Assembly: GCA_963750965.1 (NCBI GenBank)
Contig: CAVVSK010000022.1
Coordinates: 186,001-250,000, forward strand
Reading direction: 5' to 3'
Length of the DNA: 64,000 nucleotides
Origin: CANKHA01 sp963750965
Lineage (GTDB): Bacteria > Pseudomonadota > Alphaproteobacteria > Rhizobiales > Xanthobacteraceae
The notes below the pieces were generated by a model. The model was not told the origin of the DNA, did no database searches, and was given only the letters and a program-made list of their open reading frames with translations. This document shows, piece by piece, positions 17,301 to 27,439 of this stretch. Numbering within the stretch: the stretch's first letter is position 1; the number at the start of each line of letters is the position of its first letter. The translations under genes and the position numbers were made by a program.

Positions 17301-18092
17301 CTAGCGCGGCTCGATCGCCAGATCGATAAAAACCGGCACGTGATCGGACGGCCGCTCCCAAGCCCTTACATGCTTGTCGATGCCCGCGCCGTTTAGCCGA
17401 TCGGCGGCCTGCGGCGAGAGCAGCATGTGGTCGATGCGAATGCCGCGGTTCTTTTGCCAGGCTCCGGCCTGATAGTCCCAGAAGGTGTAGACCCCAGGCG
17501 CGTCGGTTGTGGCGCGCACCGCGTCGATCAGTCCCAAATTGGTTAGCGCCCGGAAATGTTGCCGGGTCTGCGGCAGGAATAGTGCGTCGTTGACCCAAGC
17601 CTCGGGATTGGAGACGTCGATCCCTTCCGGGATTACATTGAAATCTCCGGCCAACACAAACGGCTCCTCCAGCGACAACCGCTCATCTGCAAAGGCAAGA
17701 AGCCGCTTCATCCATTTGATTTTATAATCATATTTTTCAGTTTCAGGCGGGTTTCCATTCGGCAAATAGAGATTGGCAATGCGGATCACGCCGCTCCTTG
17801 TGGAAAACTGGGCTTCCAGGAAGCGCGCCTGGGCATCACTTTCGTCGCCGGAAAGTCCCGACTTCACTTCGTCAAATGGCAATTTGGACAGAAAAGCGAC
17901 ACCGTTGAAGGCTTTTTGCCCGTGAGTGGCAATGTTGTAACCCAGCGATTCTAAGCTTTCCCGCGGGAAGTCCTGGTCGATGCATTTGGTTTCCTGCAGG
18001 CAAACGATGTCCGGCTGCCGGGCGGCAAGCCAGGAGACGAGATTATCCAGCCGTTGTTTTATGGAATTGACGTTCCAGGTGGCGATCCGCAT
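17301..18092 (-). CDS. xthA: Exodeoxyribonuclease III
   Basis: AP endonuclease and 3'-5' exonuclease of base-excision repair, 263 residues from the ATG at 18092 (MRIATWNVNSIKQRLDNLVS), the family's usual start. Endonuclease/exonuclease/phosphatase motifs are 'VCLQETKC' (metal-binding Glu), 'LYLPNGNPP', 'LAGDFNVIPE' (Asp and Asn), 'RIDHMLLSP' and 'SDHVPVFIDL' (catalytic Asp-His). It converges with the ExoR-like gene, 20 bases apart. Confidence 0.93.
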   Translation of the reverse strand: MRIATWNVNSIKQRLDNLVSWLAARQPDIVCLQETKCIDQDFPRESLESLGYNIATHGQKAFNGVAFLSKLPFDEVKSGLSGDESDAQARFLEAQFSTRSGVIRIANLYLPNGNPPETEKYDYKIKWMKRLLAFADERLSLEEPFVLAGDFNVIPEGIDVSNPEAWVNDALFLPQTRQHFRALTNLGLIDAVRATTDAPGVYTFWDYQAGAWQKNRGIRIDHMLLSPQAADRLNGAGIDKHVRAWERPSDHVPVFIDLAIEPR

Positions 18093-18271
18093 GGCGGGGT
18101 ACCTAACCCAAAGCGGCGCCAAGTGTAAGGCGGGCAGCTAAGAACCGGCTAAATGACAAAGCGTTATAGTGCAAGGGACGCCGCCATGTGATAAAAGGCC
18201 TCCCGCGAAAAACGAAATAAGTGTCGAAGGTGGGCGAACCGGGGGAGGGCTAAGGCGGGACTTCATTAACC

Positions 18272-19507
18272 ATGAGGTCCCGTGCGGACAAGGGAATGCA
18301 GGAACACACTTCATCGCAAAAGTCTCAAGCGGCGCAACGCGTTCGCCCGGCTGGAGGATTTGGAATCCGCACATTGATGCTAGGGGCGGCCATCGTGCTG
18401 GTCGGCGTGACGGCCGTTTGGCTCGCGGGTGGGTTTACCAGCTCCAGCGGAGCGGTCGCCCAATCATCGCAACGCGAGCGGGGGCAGGGCAGTAGCCGCG
18501 GCGTTCCGGTCGAAACGGCGCAGGCGGCGAAAAAGAAGGTGCCGGTCCGGATTGAATCACTGGGCACCGTCACGCCAATTGCGAGCGTCGCCGTCAAAAC
18601 CCGCATCGATACCGAAATCGTCCAGGTCCATTTCGAGGACGGCGCTTTCGTTAAACAGGGTGATCTTCTCTTCACGCTCGACAGCCGCGCGCTGCAGGCT
18701 CAGCTGAAGGAAAAAGAAGGCACCTCCATGCGCAATCGCGCTGCGTTGGAAGGCGCCGATCGCGATCTGCGGCGTTACACCGAGCTGATCGCCAAGGGAG
18801 CCACCAGCCAGCTCAATGTCGATAATGCGACCACCCAGTCCAACGTGTTGCGTGGCCAGTTGGCGGCGGATGAATCGGCAGTCGAGAACCTTAAGGTGCA
18901 GATCGGCTATTGCACGATCCGGGCACCGATTTCCGGCCGCGCCAGCATGGCCGCTGTAAAGGTCGGTAACTACGTGCGCTCAGCCGATTCCGTGCCGCTC
19001 GCCACCATCATCCAGGCAGCGCCGGTTTACGTCAGCTTCCCGGTCCCACAGCGCAGCCTGCCGGATCTGCGCGAAGCTTTGCGCGCGGGGACGGCGACCA
19101 TTCAGGCGGCGATACCCGGCGATACGCGCAATGCCTCGGGACAGGTGACGATGATCGAGAACACCGTGGACGCGACCACCGGGATGGTTATGGTGCGGGC
19201 CACCATGCCCAATACCGACGATCTGTTGTGGCCGGGCACCCTGATCACCGTGCGTATGACGATCCGCGACGAAGATGCGGTGACAGTTCCCTCGACGGCG
19301 GTCCAGGTCAGCCAGACCGGATCCTTCGTCTTCGTGGTGAAGAATGGCGCGGCCACTGTTCAGCCGGTAACCGTGGCGCGCAGCGTCGAGGGGGAGAGCG
19401 TAATAGCAAGCGGCCTGGCCGGCGACGAGACGGTCGTGACCGCCGGTCATCTGCTGCTGTCGGACGGCACCCGCGTGGCCGCCCGGGAAGCCAAGCCGGG
19501 CTCTTAG
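18272..19507 (+). CDS. RND efflux periplasmic adaptor (HlyD/MFP family)
   Basis: Membrane-fusion subunit of a tripartite exporter, 411 residues. A membrane anchor (about residues 31-51, 'TLMLGAAIVLVGVTAVWLAG') is followed by the lipoyl half-motifs 'ITPIASVAVKTRIDTEIVQV'-like and 'FVKQGDLLFTLDSRALQAQL', a helical hairpin, 'YCTIRAPISGRASMAAVKVG', and beta-barrel strands. A start at 18296 (MQEHTSS) is also possible. The permease ATG lies two bases after its stop, so the two form an operon. No outer-membrane channel gene follows; TolC at 8.4 kb could supply it. Confidence 0.88.
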   Translation: MRSRADKGMQEHTSSQKSQAAQRVRPAGGFGIRTLMLGAAIVLVGVTAVWLAGGFTSSSGAVAQSSQRERGQGSSRGVPVETAQAAKKKVPVRIESLGTVTPIASVAVKTRIDTEIVQVHFEDGAFVKQGDLLFTLDSRALQAQLKEKEGTSMRNRAALEGADRDLRRYTELIAKGATSQLNVDNATTQSNVLRGQLAADESAVENLKVQIGYCTIRAPISGRASMAAVKVGNYVRSADSVPLATIIQAAPVYVSFPVPQRSLPDLREALRAGTATIQAAIPGDTRNASGQVTMIENTVDATTGMVMVRATMPNTDDLLWPGTLITVRMTIRDEDAVTVPSTAVQVSQTGSFVFVVKNGAATVQPVTVARSVEGESVIASGLAGDETVVTAGHLLLSDGTRVAAREAKPGS

Positions 19508-19509
19508 CG

Positions 19510-22500
19510 ATGGGTATTTCCGAACTCTGCATCCGAAGGCCGGTCTTCACTTCGCTGGTCACGATGACGATTATCGTGTTCGGCGTCTTTGCTTACCGGC
19601 TGCTGCCGGTGGCCGCTTTGCCGTCTGTTGAATTCCCGACCATTACCGTCAACGCCAACTTGTCCGGCGCCAGCCCAGAGACGATGGCCGCTTCGGTGGC
19701 TGCGGTGATCGAGCGCGAGCTCTCGAAAATTTCTGGCATCCGGTCGATTACCTCGACATCCACGCTTGGCCGCACCCGCATTACCGTTCAGTTCGATCTG
19801 GAACGCGATATCGATGGAGCCGCGCTCGACGTGCAGTCGGCGCTATCGGTGGCAAACCGGCGCATGCCGCCGGAAATGACGACCCGCCGAGTTTTCGCAA
19901 GGTCAATCCCGGCGATTTCTCCATCCTGGTGATCAGCCTGCGGTCGGCGACGCTGCCGTTGTCGACGGTGGACGAATACGCGCAGACCGTGCTGGCGCAG
20001 CAGATTTCCCAACTTCCCGGCGTGGCGCAGGTCGACGTCAACGGCTCGCAGAAATTCGCGGTCCGCGTGCAGGTAGACCCGATCGCGGCAGCGGCGCGCA
20101 ATATTTCGCTGGAAGAAATCCGCCGTGTCATCATCCAGACCAATTCCAACTCGCCGGTCGGCACGCTGTTCGGCGACAAGCAGAACACCACGCTGGTGGC
20201 CACCGGCGCCATGCGCCGGGCTGAGGAATACAAGCGGGTCGTGGTCGCTTATCGCAACGGCGCGCCGGTCAAGCTCGACGAGATCGCCCGCGTGGTCGAC
20301 GCCGTGGAAAATGACAAGATCGCCACCTGGTTCAATGACGAGCGCGCCATCGTGCTCGGCATTCAGAAGCAGCCCGGTGCCAACACCATCGCCGTAGTGG
20401 ATTCTATCCGCGAACGCCTGGACAAATTCCGCGCGCAAGTGCCGCCTGCGATCTCGCTGGAATTTCTCAACGACCGCTCGGTTTCCATTCGCGAGTCGGT
20501 ACATGACGTGCAGGTGACGCTGGCGATTGCGGTGGCGCTGGTCGTCCTCGTGATCTTCCTCTTCCTGCGCTCTGTCTCGGCCACCATCATTCCGGCGCTG
20601 GCGGTGCCGGTGTCCCTGATCGGCACCTGCGCGGCGATGTATGCGCTCGGTTTCTCCATCAACAACATGACGCTCTTGGCCTTGACCCTGTCGGTCGGTT
20701 TCGTGGTCGACGATGCCATCGTCATGCTGGAGAACATCGTCCGCCATATCGAAAATGGCATGCGTCCGTTCGAAGCGGCGCTGAAAGGCGCACGCGAGAT
20801 CGGCTTCACCATCGTTTCGATAACCTTCGCATTGATAGCGGTGTTCATTCCGGTCTTGTTGATGGGAGGTATCGTCGGCCGTGTCTTCCGAGAATTTGCC
20901 GTTACCGTGGCGGTGGCAATCTTTATTTCCGCTTTCGTTTCGCTGACGCTAACTCCGATGTTGTGCGCACGCGTTTTGCGCCATCACAGCCCGGATGAAA
21001 AGCAAAACATCGTGCTGCGCATGTTCGAAGCGCTGTTCCAAAAGGGCTTCCGTGGTTATGAAGTCACGCTGAACTGGGTGCTGAGCCTACAAGCCAGTGA
21101 TGCTTCTGGTAACGGCTGGCACTCTGGTCGCCACCGTCGTGCTTTTTATGGCGATCCCCAAAGGATTTTTCCCGCAAGAAGATACCGGGTTCATTTCCGG
21201 CAGCACTGAAGGTAATTCCGATATTGCCTTCCCGGCGATGGTGGAACTGCAGAAGCAGGTAACAAAGCTCATCCGCGACGATCCCACCGTGGAAACAATC
21301 AATTCGACTGTGGGTCCGACTGGCGCCAACGCGGCGGCCAATTCCGGCCGTCTGTTTATCAAGCTGAAGTCGCGAACGGAACGGACGGAATCGGCGAACC
21401 AGATCATTCAGCGCTTGCGGCGGACCGCGAACCAAATTCCGGGCATGAAGGTAACGTTTCAGCCGGTCCAAAATCTGAATATCACCGGCCGTTTCTCCAA
21501 GAGCCAGTATCAGTACACCTTGCAATCGAGCGACACTGCTGCGCTCTACGCCGCCACCCCGATCATGCGCGACAAGATCGCCAACGTGGAGGGCATCGTG
21601 GACGTCGAAACGGATTTGTATATTACAAATCCGCAGATGACGGTGGAAATCGACCGCGAACGCGCAGCAATCTACGGCATTTCGATCGAACAGATCCGGC
21701 AGGAGATGTTCAACGCCTTCGGCTCGCGCCAGGTGGCGACGATTTTCACCTCCGACAACGACTATGCGGTCATTCTTGAAACCAAGCCGGAATTCCAAAC
21801 CGATACTTCGGCGCTGTCGCGCATCCATATTAAGACCGCCAGTGGGACATCCGTGCCGCTGGAGGCGGTCACACACATCACACCGACGGTCGGTCCGCTG
21901 CTGGTAAATCATCAGGGTTCGCAGCCCGCTGTGACGATCTCCTACAACCTAGTGCCGGGCATGTCGCTTGGAACCGCTCAGGACGCGATCAGGAGCATCG
22001 CCCGCGAAAGCTTGCCCGACAACGTCGTCGGAGATTTTCAAGGCACGGCGCAGGTGTTCGAGGATTCCAAAAAAGGCCAGCCGATCCTGCTGCTGGCGGC
22101 GATCTTCGCCGCCTACGTGCTGCTCGGAATTCTCTACGAAAGCTTCATCCATCCGATCGTGATCATCTCCGGCTTGCCGTCCGCCGGCGTCGGTGCGCTG
22201 CTGACCTTGATGGCCTTCAAGATGGACCTGTCGGTGATCGCCATGATCGGCGTCGTGATGCTGGTCGGCATCGTGATGAAGAACGCGATCATGATGCTCG
22301 ACTTCGCCATCGTCCGGCGACGTGTTGGGCTATCCGCCGAAGCGGCCATTCGCGAGGCCGCGCTGCTCCGCTTCCGCCCGATCATGATGACGACTTTCTC
22401 GGCGATTTTTGGCACCCTGCCGATCGCGCTTGGCGCTGGAGCGGGGGCCGAATTGCGCCAGCCCCTCGGCATCGCAGTGGTCGGCGGACTGTGCTTCTCC

Positions 22501-22644
22501 CAACTCCTGACGCTCTATATTACTCCGGTGATCTATACCTATCTCGACGGGCTCGACCGTATTCTCAAGCGTCGTCTCGATCCCCCGAAGGAAGAACTTC
22601 CGGAAGAAGAGCAGGCAGAGCAGCGCCCGGTTGCTGCCGAGTAG
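19510..22644 (+). CDS. RND efflux permease, AcrB/HAE1 type (two frameshifts)
   Basis: Proton-driven inner-membrane exporter of hydrophobic compounds. The first frame opens with 'MGISELCIRRPVFTSLVTM' and the usual first transmembrane helix. A missing base near 19887 interrupts 'MPPEMTTPPSFRKVNPGDFS', and an extra base near 21088 interrupts 'LSYKPVMLLVTA'. Reading across both gives about 1044 residues, full family length, with the TM4 segment 'LSVGFVVDDAIVMLENIVRH' and the second repeat 'MIGVVMLVGIVMKNAIMMLD'. The intact sequence on both sides argues for sequence errors rather than decay. It is coupled to the adaptor gene. Confidence 0.9.
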
Positions 22645-22760
22645 CCAAGCCCGATGCGGTGCAGCATGCGCTGATCGGCTGTGCGCGGGGTTGCATTGCG
22701 CGCGGCAGCGAGGCCGCATAGCATTGGCCACCTTTTTCCATCAGGGGCAGGTCTTAGGCC

Positions 22761-23825
22761 ATGGCGTACAACATTCTCCTACTGGGCGCATCCTATGGGT
22801 CGCTGCTCGCCTCGAAGCTGCTGTTCGGCGGCCATACGATTCACCTGGTCTGCCTGCCCGCCGAAGCCGACCTCATCAACGCCGAAGGCTTCAAGGTGAA
22901 GCTGCCGGTGCGTGGCCGAGCCGAGCCGGTCCTGCTGGAATCTCGGAAGTTGCCGGGCAAGGTAACGGCGGGACCTGCGGCTGGAGTCGAACCGAAGCAA
23001 TACGACCTCGTCGGCCTGTGCATGCAGGAGCCGCAGTATCGCTCAGCCGGTGTTCGTGAATTGCTCGACGCCGTGGGTCGGGCGCGCGTGCCCTGCATGT
23101 CGATCATGAACATGCCGCCACTGCCTTACATGAAACGCGTCCCCGGTCTCGACCATGCGGCGCTTGAACCGGCCTACACCGATCCGCGCGTTTGGGATTC
23201 GATCGATCCGAAGAAAATCACCCTCAACAGTCCGGACCCGCAAGCGATCCGCCCGCCCGACGGCAAGGCGAATGAACTGCTGGTTACGCTGCCGACGAAC
23301 TTCAAATGCGCCCGCTTCGAGGACGATAAGGACACCGCCATCCTACGCCAGCTCGAGAAGGACGTGGAAGCAGCGCGCTTCGACACCCCCGAGGGCAAGA
23401 TCGAGTTGCCGGTGAAGCTGAAGGTGCATGACTCGATCTTTGTGCCGCTGGCCAAATGGGCGATGCTGCTGGCCGGTAATTATCGCTGCATCACCAAGGA
23501 CGGCATGCGCACGGCGCAAGAGGCGGTGCACAGCGACATCGAGACGTCACGCTCGGTTTATAACTTCGTCAACGACCTGGTGGTGAAGCTCGGCGCCAAT
23601 CCGGGCGATCTTGTGCCGTTTGAGAAATACGCCGCTGCGGCGCAAAGCCTGACGCGCCCGGCCTCCGCCGCCCGCGCACTCACCAACGGAGCGCCCAATA
23701 TCGAGCGCGCCGACAAGCTGGTTCAGCTCGTCGCCAAGCAAAAGGGCCTGAGCCATCCGGTGATCGACCAGATCGTGGCGCTGGTCGACTCACGGCTGGA
23801 GGCCAACAGGAAGAAGGCCGCTTGA
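22761..23825 (+). CDS. Ketopantoate reductase-like (ApbA/PanE) dehydrogenase
   Basis: A 354-residue Rossmann-fold protein. The N-terminal 'NILLLGASYGSLLASKLLFG' has the PanE dinucleotide-binding pattern with a relaxed glycine signature. The helical C-terminal domain ('FVPLAKWAMLLAGNYRCITK', 'LTNGAPNIERADKLVQLV') resembles the ApbA C-terminal domain. At 354 residues it is longer than biosynthetic PanE (about 300), so it may act on another 2-oxo acid. It lies 57 bases upstream of the cytochrome c/Vgb gene, possibly in one operon. Confidence 0.65.
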   Translation: MAYNILLLGASYGSLLASKLLFGGHTIHLVCLPAEADLINAEGFKVKLPVRGRAEPVLLESRKLPGKVTAGPAAGVEPKQYDLVGLCMQEPQYRSAGVRELLDAVGRARVPCMSIMNMPPLPYMKRVPGLDHAALEPAYTDPRVWDSIDPKKITLNSPDPQAIRPPDGKANELLVTLPTNFKCARFEDDKDTAILRQLEKDVEAARFDTPEGKIELPVKLKVHDSIFVPLAKWAMLLAGNYRCITKDGMRTAQEAVHSDIETSRSVYNFVNDLVVKLGANPGDLVPFEKYAAAAQSLTRPASAARALTNGAPNIERADKLVQLVAKQKGLSHPVIDQIVALVDSRLEANRKKAA

Positions 23826-23881
23826 CGGGAATGCCCTAAGGGAGCGGCGCCGTTGCCGCCGCGCAATTTTGGAGGAAGCAG

Positions 23882-25142
23882 ATGCCAACATCCTCGCCTG
23901 CAAATTTATCGATGGTAGTCGCCTTCGCACTGTTTCCGCTTACGGTTCAGGCACAGGCTCCTGTCACGGCGCTGCCGGATGGCAATGGCAAGGATTTGGT
24001 CGCGGGCATCTGCACCGGATGCCATCAGACCGACCAGATCACCCGTAGCTCCGGCTATAGCGGCGAGCATTGGAAAGAGCTGATCGGCACCATGATCGAT
24101 CTGTCGCCCGACCAGGCAACGCAGGCGACGATCATCCAGTATCTCGCCGAAAAATTCCCGCCAAATACCCAACGCGCGCCGAAGCTGATGCCAGGACCCG
24201 CACAGGTCACGTTCAAGGAATGGCAGGTGCCGACTCTCGGGCAGCGCTCGCGCGACCCGGTCGAGGCGCCGGACGGCACAATCTGGTTGGTCGGTCAGTT
24301 CGGAAATCTGATCGGGCGGATCAATCCGGCGACGGGTGAGATGAAGGAGTATCCGCTGCCGCCGAATGCGAAGCCGCATAGCGTGACGCTCGATGCACAA
24401 GGCACGCCCTGGTACACAGGCAACAGGAACGGGACGATCGGCAAGTTCGATCCCGCCACCGCCAAGATCACCGAATACAGAATGCCTGACCCGAGCGCGA
24501 AGGATCCGCACACGCCGATCTTTGATCAGAAAGGGATCATGTGGTTCAGCTTGCAAAACTCCAACATGATCGGCCGTTTCGATCCGGCTACCGGCGACAT
24601 CAAGCTGGTCACCGCGCCCAGGCCGAATGCAAAGCCTTACGGCGTCAAGATCGATGCTCAGGGCACGCCGTGGGTGGCCTGCAACGGTGCGCCCTGTCTG
24701 CTCAAGGTCGACCCGGCCAGCATGGCGCTAACCGAAATCAAATTGCCGCTGGAAGGTACCACCGTGCGCCGCCTCGACATCGCCGAGGACGGCATGATCT
24801 GGTACGTCAATTCGGGGCAGGGGCGGATCGGCCGCTACAACCCAAAGACCGGCGACATTAAGGAATGGGCATCACCGAGCGGCCCGAAGTCGCATCCTTA
24901 TGCCATCGCGGTGGTCAACGGCATCGTCTGGTACAACGAATCCGGCATGCGGCCGGATACGCTGGTGCGGTTCGATCCGCAGAACGAAAGCTTTCCAGAG
25001 CTGGCCGATTCCTTCCGGCAACGTCCATGCCGGTATCATTCGGCACATGACTGCAACGCGGGACGGCAACCTGCTCATTCACCAGAGCAGCACCAACCGG
25101 ATTACATTGGTGACGCCGAGGAGCCGCGCGGCGGCGCGCTAG
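23882..25142 (+). CDS. Periplasmic cytochrome c fused to Vgb-like beta-propeller (frameshifted near the end)
   Basis: A signal peptide (ending near QAQA) is followed by a short cytochrome-like domain with one haem-c motif CTGCH (Cys44, Cys47, His48). A propeller follows, built of repeats such as 'GRINPATGEMKEYPLP', 'GKFDPATAKITEYRMP', 'GRFDPATGDIKLVTAP' and 'GRYNPKTGDIKEWASP', which is the virginiamycin B lyase/SMP-30-like pattern. An extra C near 25011 breaks the last repeat; the other frame gives 'SWPIPSGNVHAGIIRHM' and 'TRDGNLLIHQSSTNRITLV' to TAG at 25140-25142, about 419 residues in all. It is probably a periplasmic redox or lyase-type enzyme; substrate unknown. The antibiotic-lyase name should not be read as function. 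Confidence 0.75.
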
Positions 25143-25825
25143 GCCACCTTACGAACCATCTTGTCGAGATGGGCAATGACTTGTTCGACGTGCATCACAT
25201 CGGCGTATTTGTGATGCAGGTCGAATAGGTTGACTTTGTGGCTGAGCATCGAGCGGTCGAAGGTACATTCCTCCACCACCGTGTTGTGGAAACCGTAGGA
25301 ATAAGCGTCCACCGTCGAAGCGCGCACGCATCCTGACGTGCTTTCACCACAAATGATCAGGCTCTCGACGCGCAGGTCCCGCAGATGCGCGACCAGCGGC
25401 GTGCCGAAAAAGGCGGAAGCACGTTCCTTGTAGATCACGCGCTCGCCCGGCTGCGGCGCCAGCGCCTCGATGATCGCATATTGCTCTTCAGTTTCGCCCT
25501 GCATCTGGCGATTAGTCGACTTCACGCCGCCGGTGTCGGCATGGCGCGTGGTATAGATCACCGGCACGCGCGCGGTGCGGGCGGCCTTAATTAGTCGCTG
25601 GGTCGGTTCGATCGCCTTCCAGGCATTCTCGCCGCAGGAGCCGGGATGCCCGCGATTGGCCTCGCGGACCGGAATATTTCCGCCGCCATAGGCGTTGCGA
25701 TAGAGATCGATCGCGAGCACCGCCGGCGCCGGCCCGACATAGGTCTCGCGGCGATAGGCAGCGTAAATTTCGAGGATTTCCTCGTCGACCACGTCCTTCC
25801 AGCAATGATCGTTGAAATCGGTCAT
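25139..25825 (-). CDS. Isochorismatase-family cysteine hydrolase
   Basis: A 228-residue hydrolase with the family triad in place: Asp40 in 'AVLAIDLYRNAY', Lys133 in 'VIYKERASAFFGT' and Cys166 in 'CGESTSGCVRAS'. Sequence around the cysteine and the long N-terminus resemble N-carbamoylsarcosine/maleamate amidohydrolase-type members more than true isochorismatase. It probably cleaves an amide or carbamoyl group. It lies 11 bases downstream of the Bug receptor on the same strand, which suggests joint uptake and breakdown of one compound. It converges on the cytochrome/Vgb gene with a four-base overlap. Confidence 0.82.
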   Translation of the reverse strand: MTDFNDHCWKDVVDEEILEIYAAYRRETYVGPAPAVLAIDLYRNAYGGGNIPVREANRGHPGSCGENAWKAIEPTQRLIKAARTARVPVIYTTRHADTGGVKSTNRQMQGETEEQYAIIEALAPQPGERVIYKERASAFFGTPLVAHLRDLRVESLIICGESTSGCVRASTVDAYSYGFHNTVVEECTFDRSMLSHKVNLFDLHHKYADVMHVEQVIAHLDKMVRKVA

Positions 25826-25836
25826 GGCGCTGCCGT

Positions 25837-26871
25837 TTAATGTCCCCGCACCAGGTCGCGGGTGCGCTTAACAATTTGGGTCGGATATTGATAGAGGCGG
25901 CGGATGATCTCTTCCGCTTCGCTGGCCAGGATCGGCTGCACCGGCAGCCCGGATTTTTGCGCTTCTGCCAGGAACTCGGGATCCTGCAGAAGCCGTTCAA
26001 ACGCGCTGCGTAGCGCCGCCGCGCGCTCGGGCGGCAGATCCGGCGGCGCGATGAACGGACGGCCAAGTGAAAGCCGCGACAGCAAGAGCTCGATCACCTG
26101 CCGGTCCTGTTCCTTGCTGACATAGTCCAGCACGCCGGGCACGTCCGGCAGCTTCGGATCTTTCTCCAGGGTCATCTGCACCATCAGCTTCATCTGTCCT
26201 TTGGCGATCTGATCCTCCACATAGGTGCGGGCATTGGCGGAATAACCGGTGACGAACAGGCCATGCAATTCACCGCGCTCGATCGCCAGGAAGATTTCGG
26301 GCTGCGCCTTGTAGATCGGAATGACCTTGATGCGGGTGCCGAACAGCTCGTTGAACAGCCGCACATAGGTGGCGGCGTCGGTTTCGCTGCCGGTAGAGCC
26401 GAAGAACAGCTCGGTCTTTTTGGCTTGTTCCACCGTCTGCGCCGGCGCCTTGGTGGAGACCACGCCCATGCCGGACTCGCGCGCCAGACTGCCGAGCCAG
26501 GTGAGGTTGAGCGGATCGAAACGCGCCTTGGATTCCTCGCCGTAAAGCAGCGGGGCAGTGGGGATGGCGCGGTCGAACAGGGCGAAGACGGTGCCGTCCT
26601 TCGGCGCGACATTATAGAGGTGGTTGGCAGCCACCATTCCGCCGGCGCCGGGCATGTTGTTGACTATCACGGCCGGTTGCCCCGGCAGGTGCTTGCCGAT
26701 GTGGCGCGCGACCATGCGGGTATAAGCATCGTAGCCGCCACCCGGTGCGGTCGGCGCGATGATGGTGACGGTCTTGCCGCGCCAGAATTCGGTTTCTTGG
26801 GCAACAGCCGGCGACAGGCAGGCGCCGAGCCACAGCGCCGCGGCAACAAAATTCAGCAAAAAAGCCGACAA
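25837..26871 (-). CDS. Bug-family (tripartite tricarboxylate transporter) substrate receptor
   Basis: Periplasmic binding protein of 344 residues with a signal peptide (cleavage near SPAVAQ). It has the Bug signatures 'FWRGKTVTIIAPTAPGGGYD', 'VNNMPGAGGMVAANHLYN' and 'KDGTVFALFD'. Such receptors capture carboxylates or amides for TctAB-type permeases, often encoded elsewhere, as here. Coupling to the isochorismatase-family gene downstream suggests an amide or carboxylate substrate. Confidence 0.85.
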   Translation of the reverse strand: MSAFLLNFVAAALWLGACLSPAVAQETEFWRGKTVTIIAPTAPGGGYDAYTRMVARHIGKHLPGQPAVIVNNMPGAGGMVAANHLYNVAPKDGTVFALFDRAIPTAPLLYGEESKARFDPLNLTWLGSLARESGMGVVSTKAPAQTVEQAKKTELFFGSTGSETDAATYVRLFNELFGTRIKVIPIYKAQPEIFLAIERGELHGLFVTGYSANARTYVEDQIAKGQMKLMVQMTLEKDPKLPDVPGVLDYVSKEQDRQVIELLLSRLSLGRPFIAPPDLPPERAAALRSAFERLLQDPEFLAEAQKSGLPVQPILASEAEEIIRRLYQYPTQIVKRTRDLVRGH

Positions 26872-27035
26872 AAATAGTCGCAGGACGTCACCTCGCGCTT
26901 ACAGCCGCGTCATTGGCTACCCCATCATTAACGGAACTGTGGGGCTGTCAATGCGGCGAAGGAACGTAAGGCTTTCGGCGGCGAACTAGTTTGCTCGCGG
27001 ACAAGCCCGGGGGGTGGGCCTTCGCTGAGCTTGAG

Positions 27036-27377
27036 CTAGAGCGAGAAGCTGGTGCCGCAACCGCAGGAGGCGGTGACGTTCGGGTTATTCACCTTGAAAG
27101 AGGCGCCGATCAAATCGTCCACGAAATCGATCTGCGAACCAGCCAAATATCCGAGCGAGACCGGATCGATCAACACGATAGCCGCCTCGCGGGTGATCAC
27201 GAAGTCGTCGCTGGCCTGTTCATGTTCGATGTCGAACTTGTACTGGAAACCGGAACATCCGCCGCCTTCTACGCTCACGCGCAGTTTGGCGCCCGGCGCT
27301 TCGCGTCCGAGAATCTCGCCGATCTTGCGTGCCGCCTCTTCAGTTACGACAACTGCGGGGGTCATGCCGGGACTCAT
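27036..27377 (-). CDS. erpA: A-type iron-sulfur carrier ErpA
   Basis: Delivers [Fe-S] clusters to apo-enzymes. A 113-residue HesB/IscA fold with the three ligand cysteines: Cys41 in 'VEGGGCSGFQYKF', and Cys105 and Cys107 in 'TASCGCGTSFSL'. Translation may begin at 27377 or four codons later (MTPAVVV). A sigma-70-like promoter lies immediately upstream. In many relatives erpA sits next to dgt and argS; here the ABC receptor and cyclodeaminase-like genes intervene. Confidence 0.92.
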   Translation of the reverse strand: MSPGMTPAVVVTEEAARKIGEILGREAPGAKLRVSVEGGGCSGFQYKFDIEHEQASDDFVITREAAIVLIDPVSLGYLAGSQIDFVDDLIGASFKVNNPNVTASCGCGTSFSL

Positions 27378-27394
27378 CTGCTGTTACGGTTTGA

Positions 27395-27422
27395 TATATA
27401 AGGGCTTTCCCCATAGAGGCAA
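27395..27422 (-). promoter_or_regulatory. Candidate sigma-70-type promoter for erpA
   Basis: On the minus strand, TTGCCT (27422-27417) and TATATA (27400-27395) are separated by 16 bases. Transcription would start about 10 bases before the erpA start codon, giving a very short leader. Confidence 0.4.
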
Positions 27423-27439
27423 GACCACGACGGCGGGCG

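Noticed and set aside
19788..20747. Long minus-strand open frame opposite the RND permease
   Set aside because: Shadow frame with low-complexity His/Arg/Asp content; no start signal.
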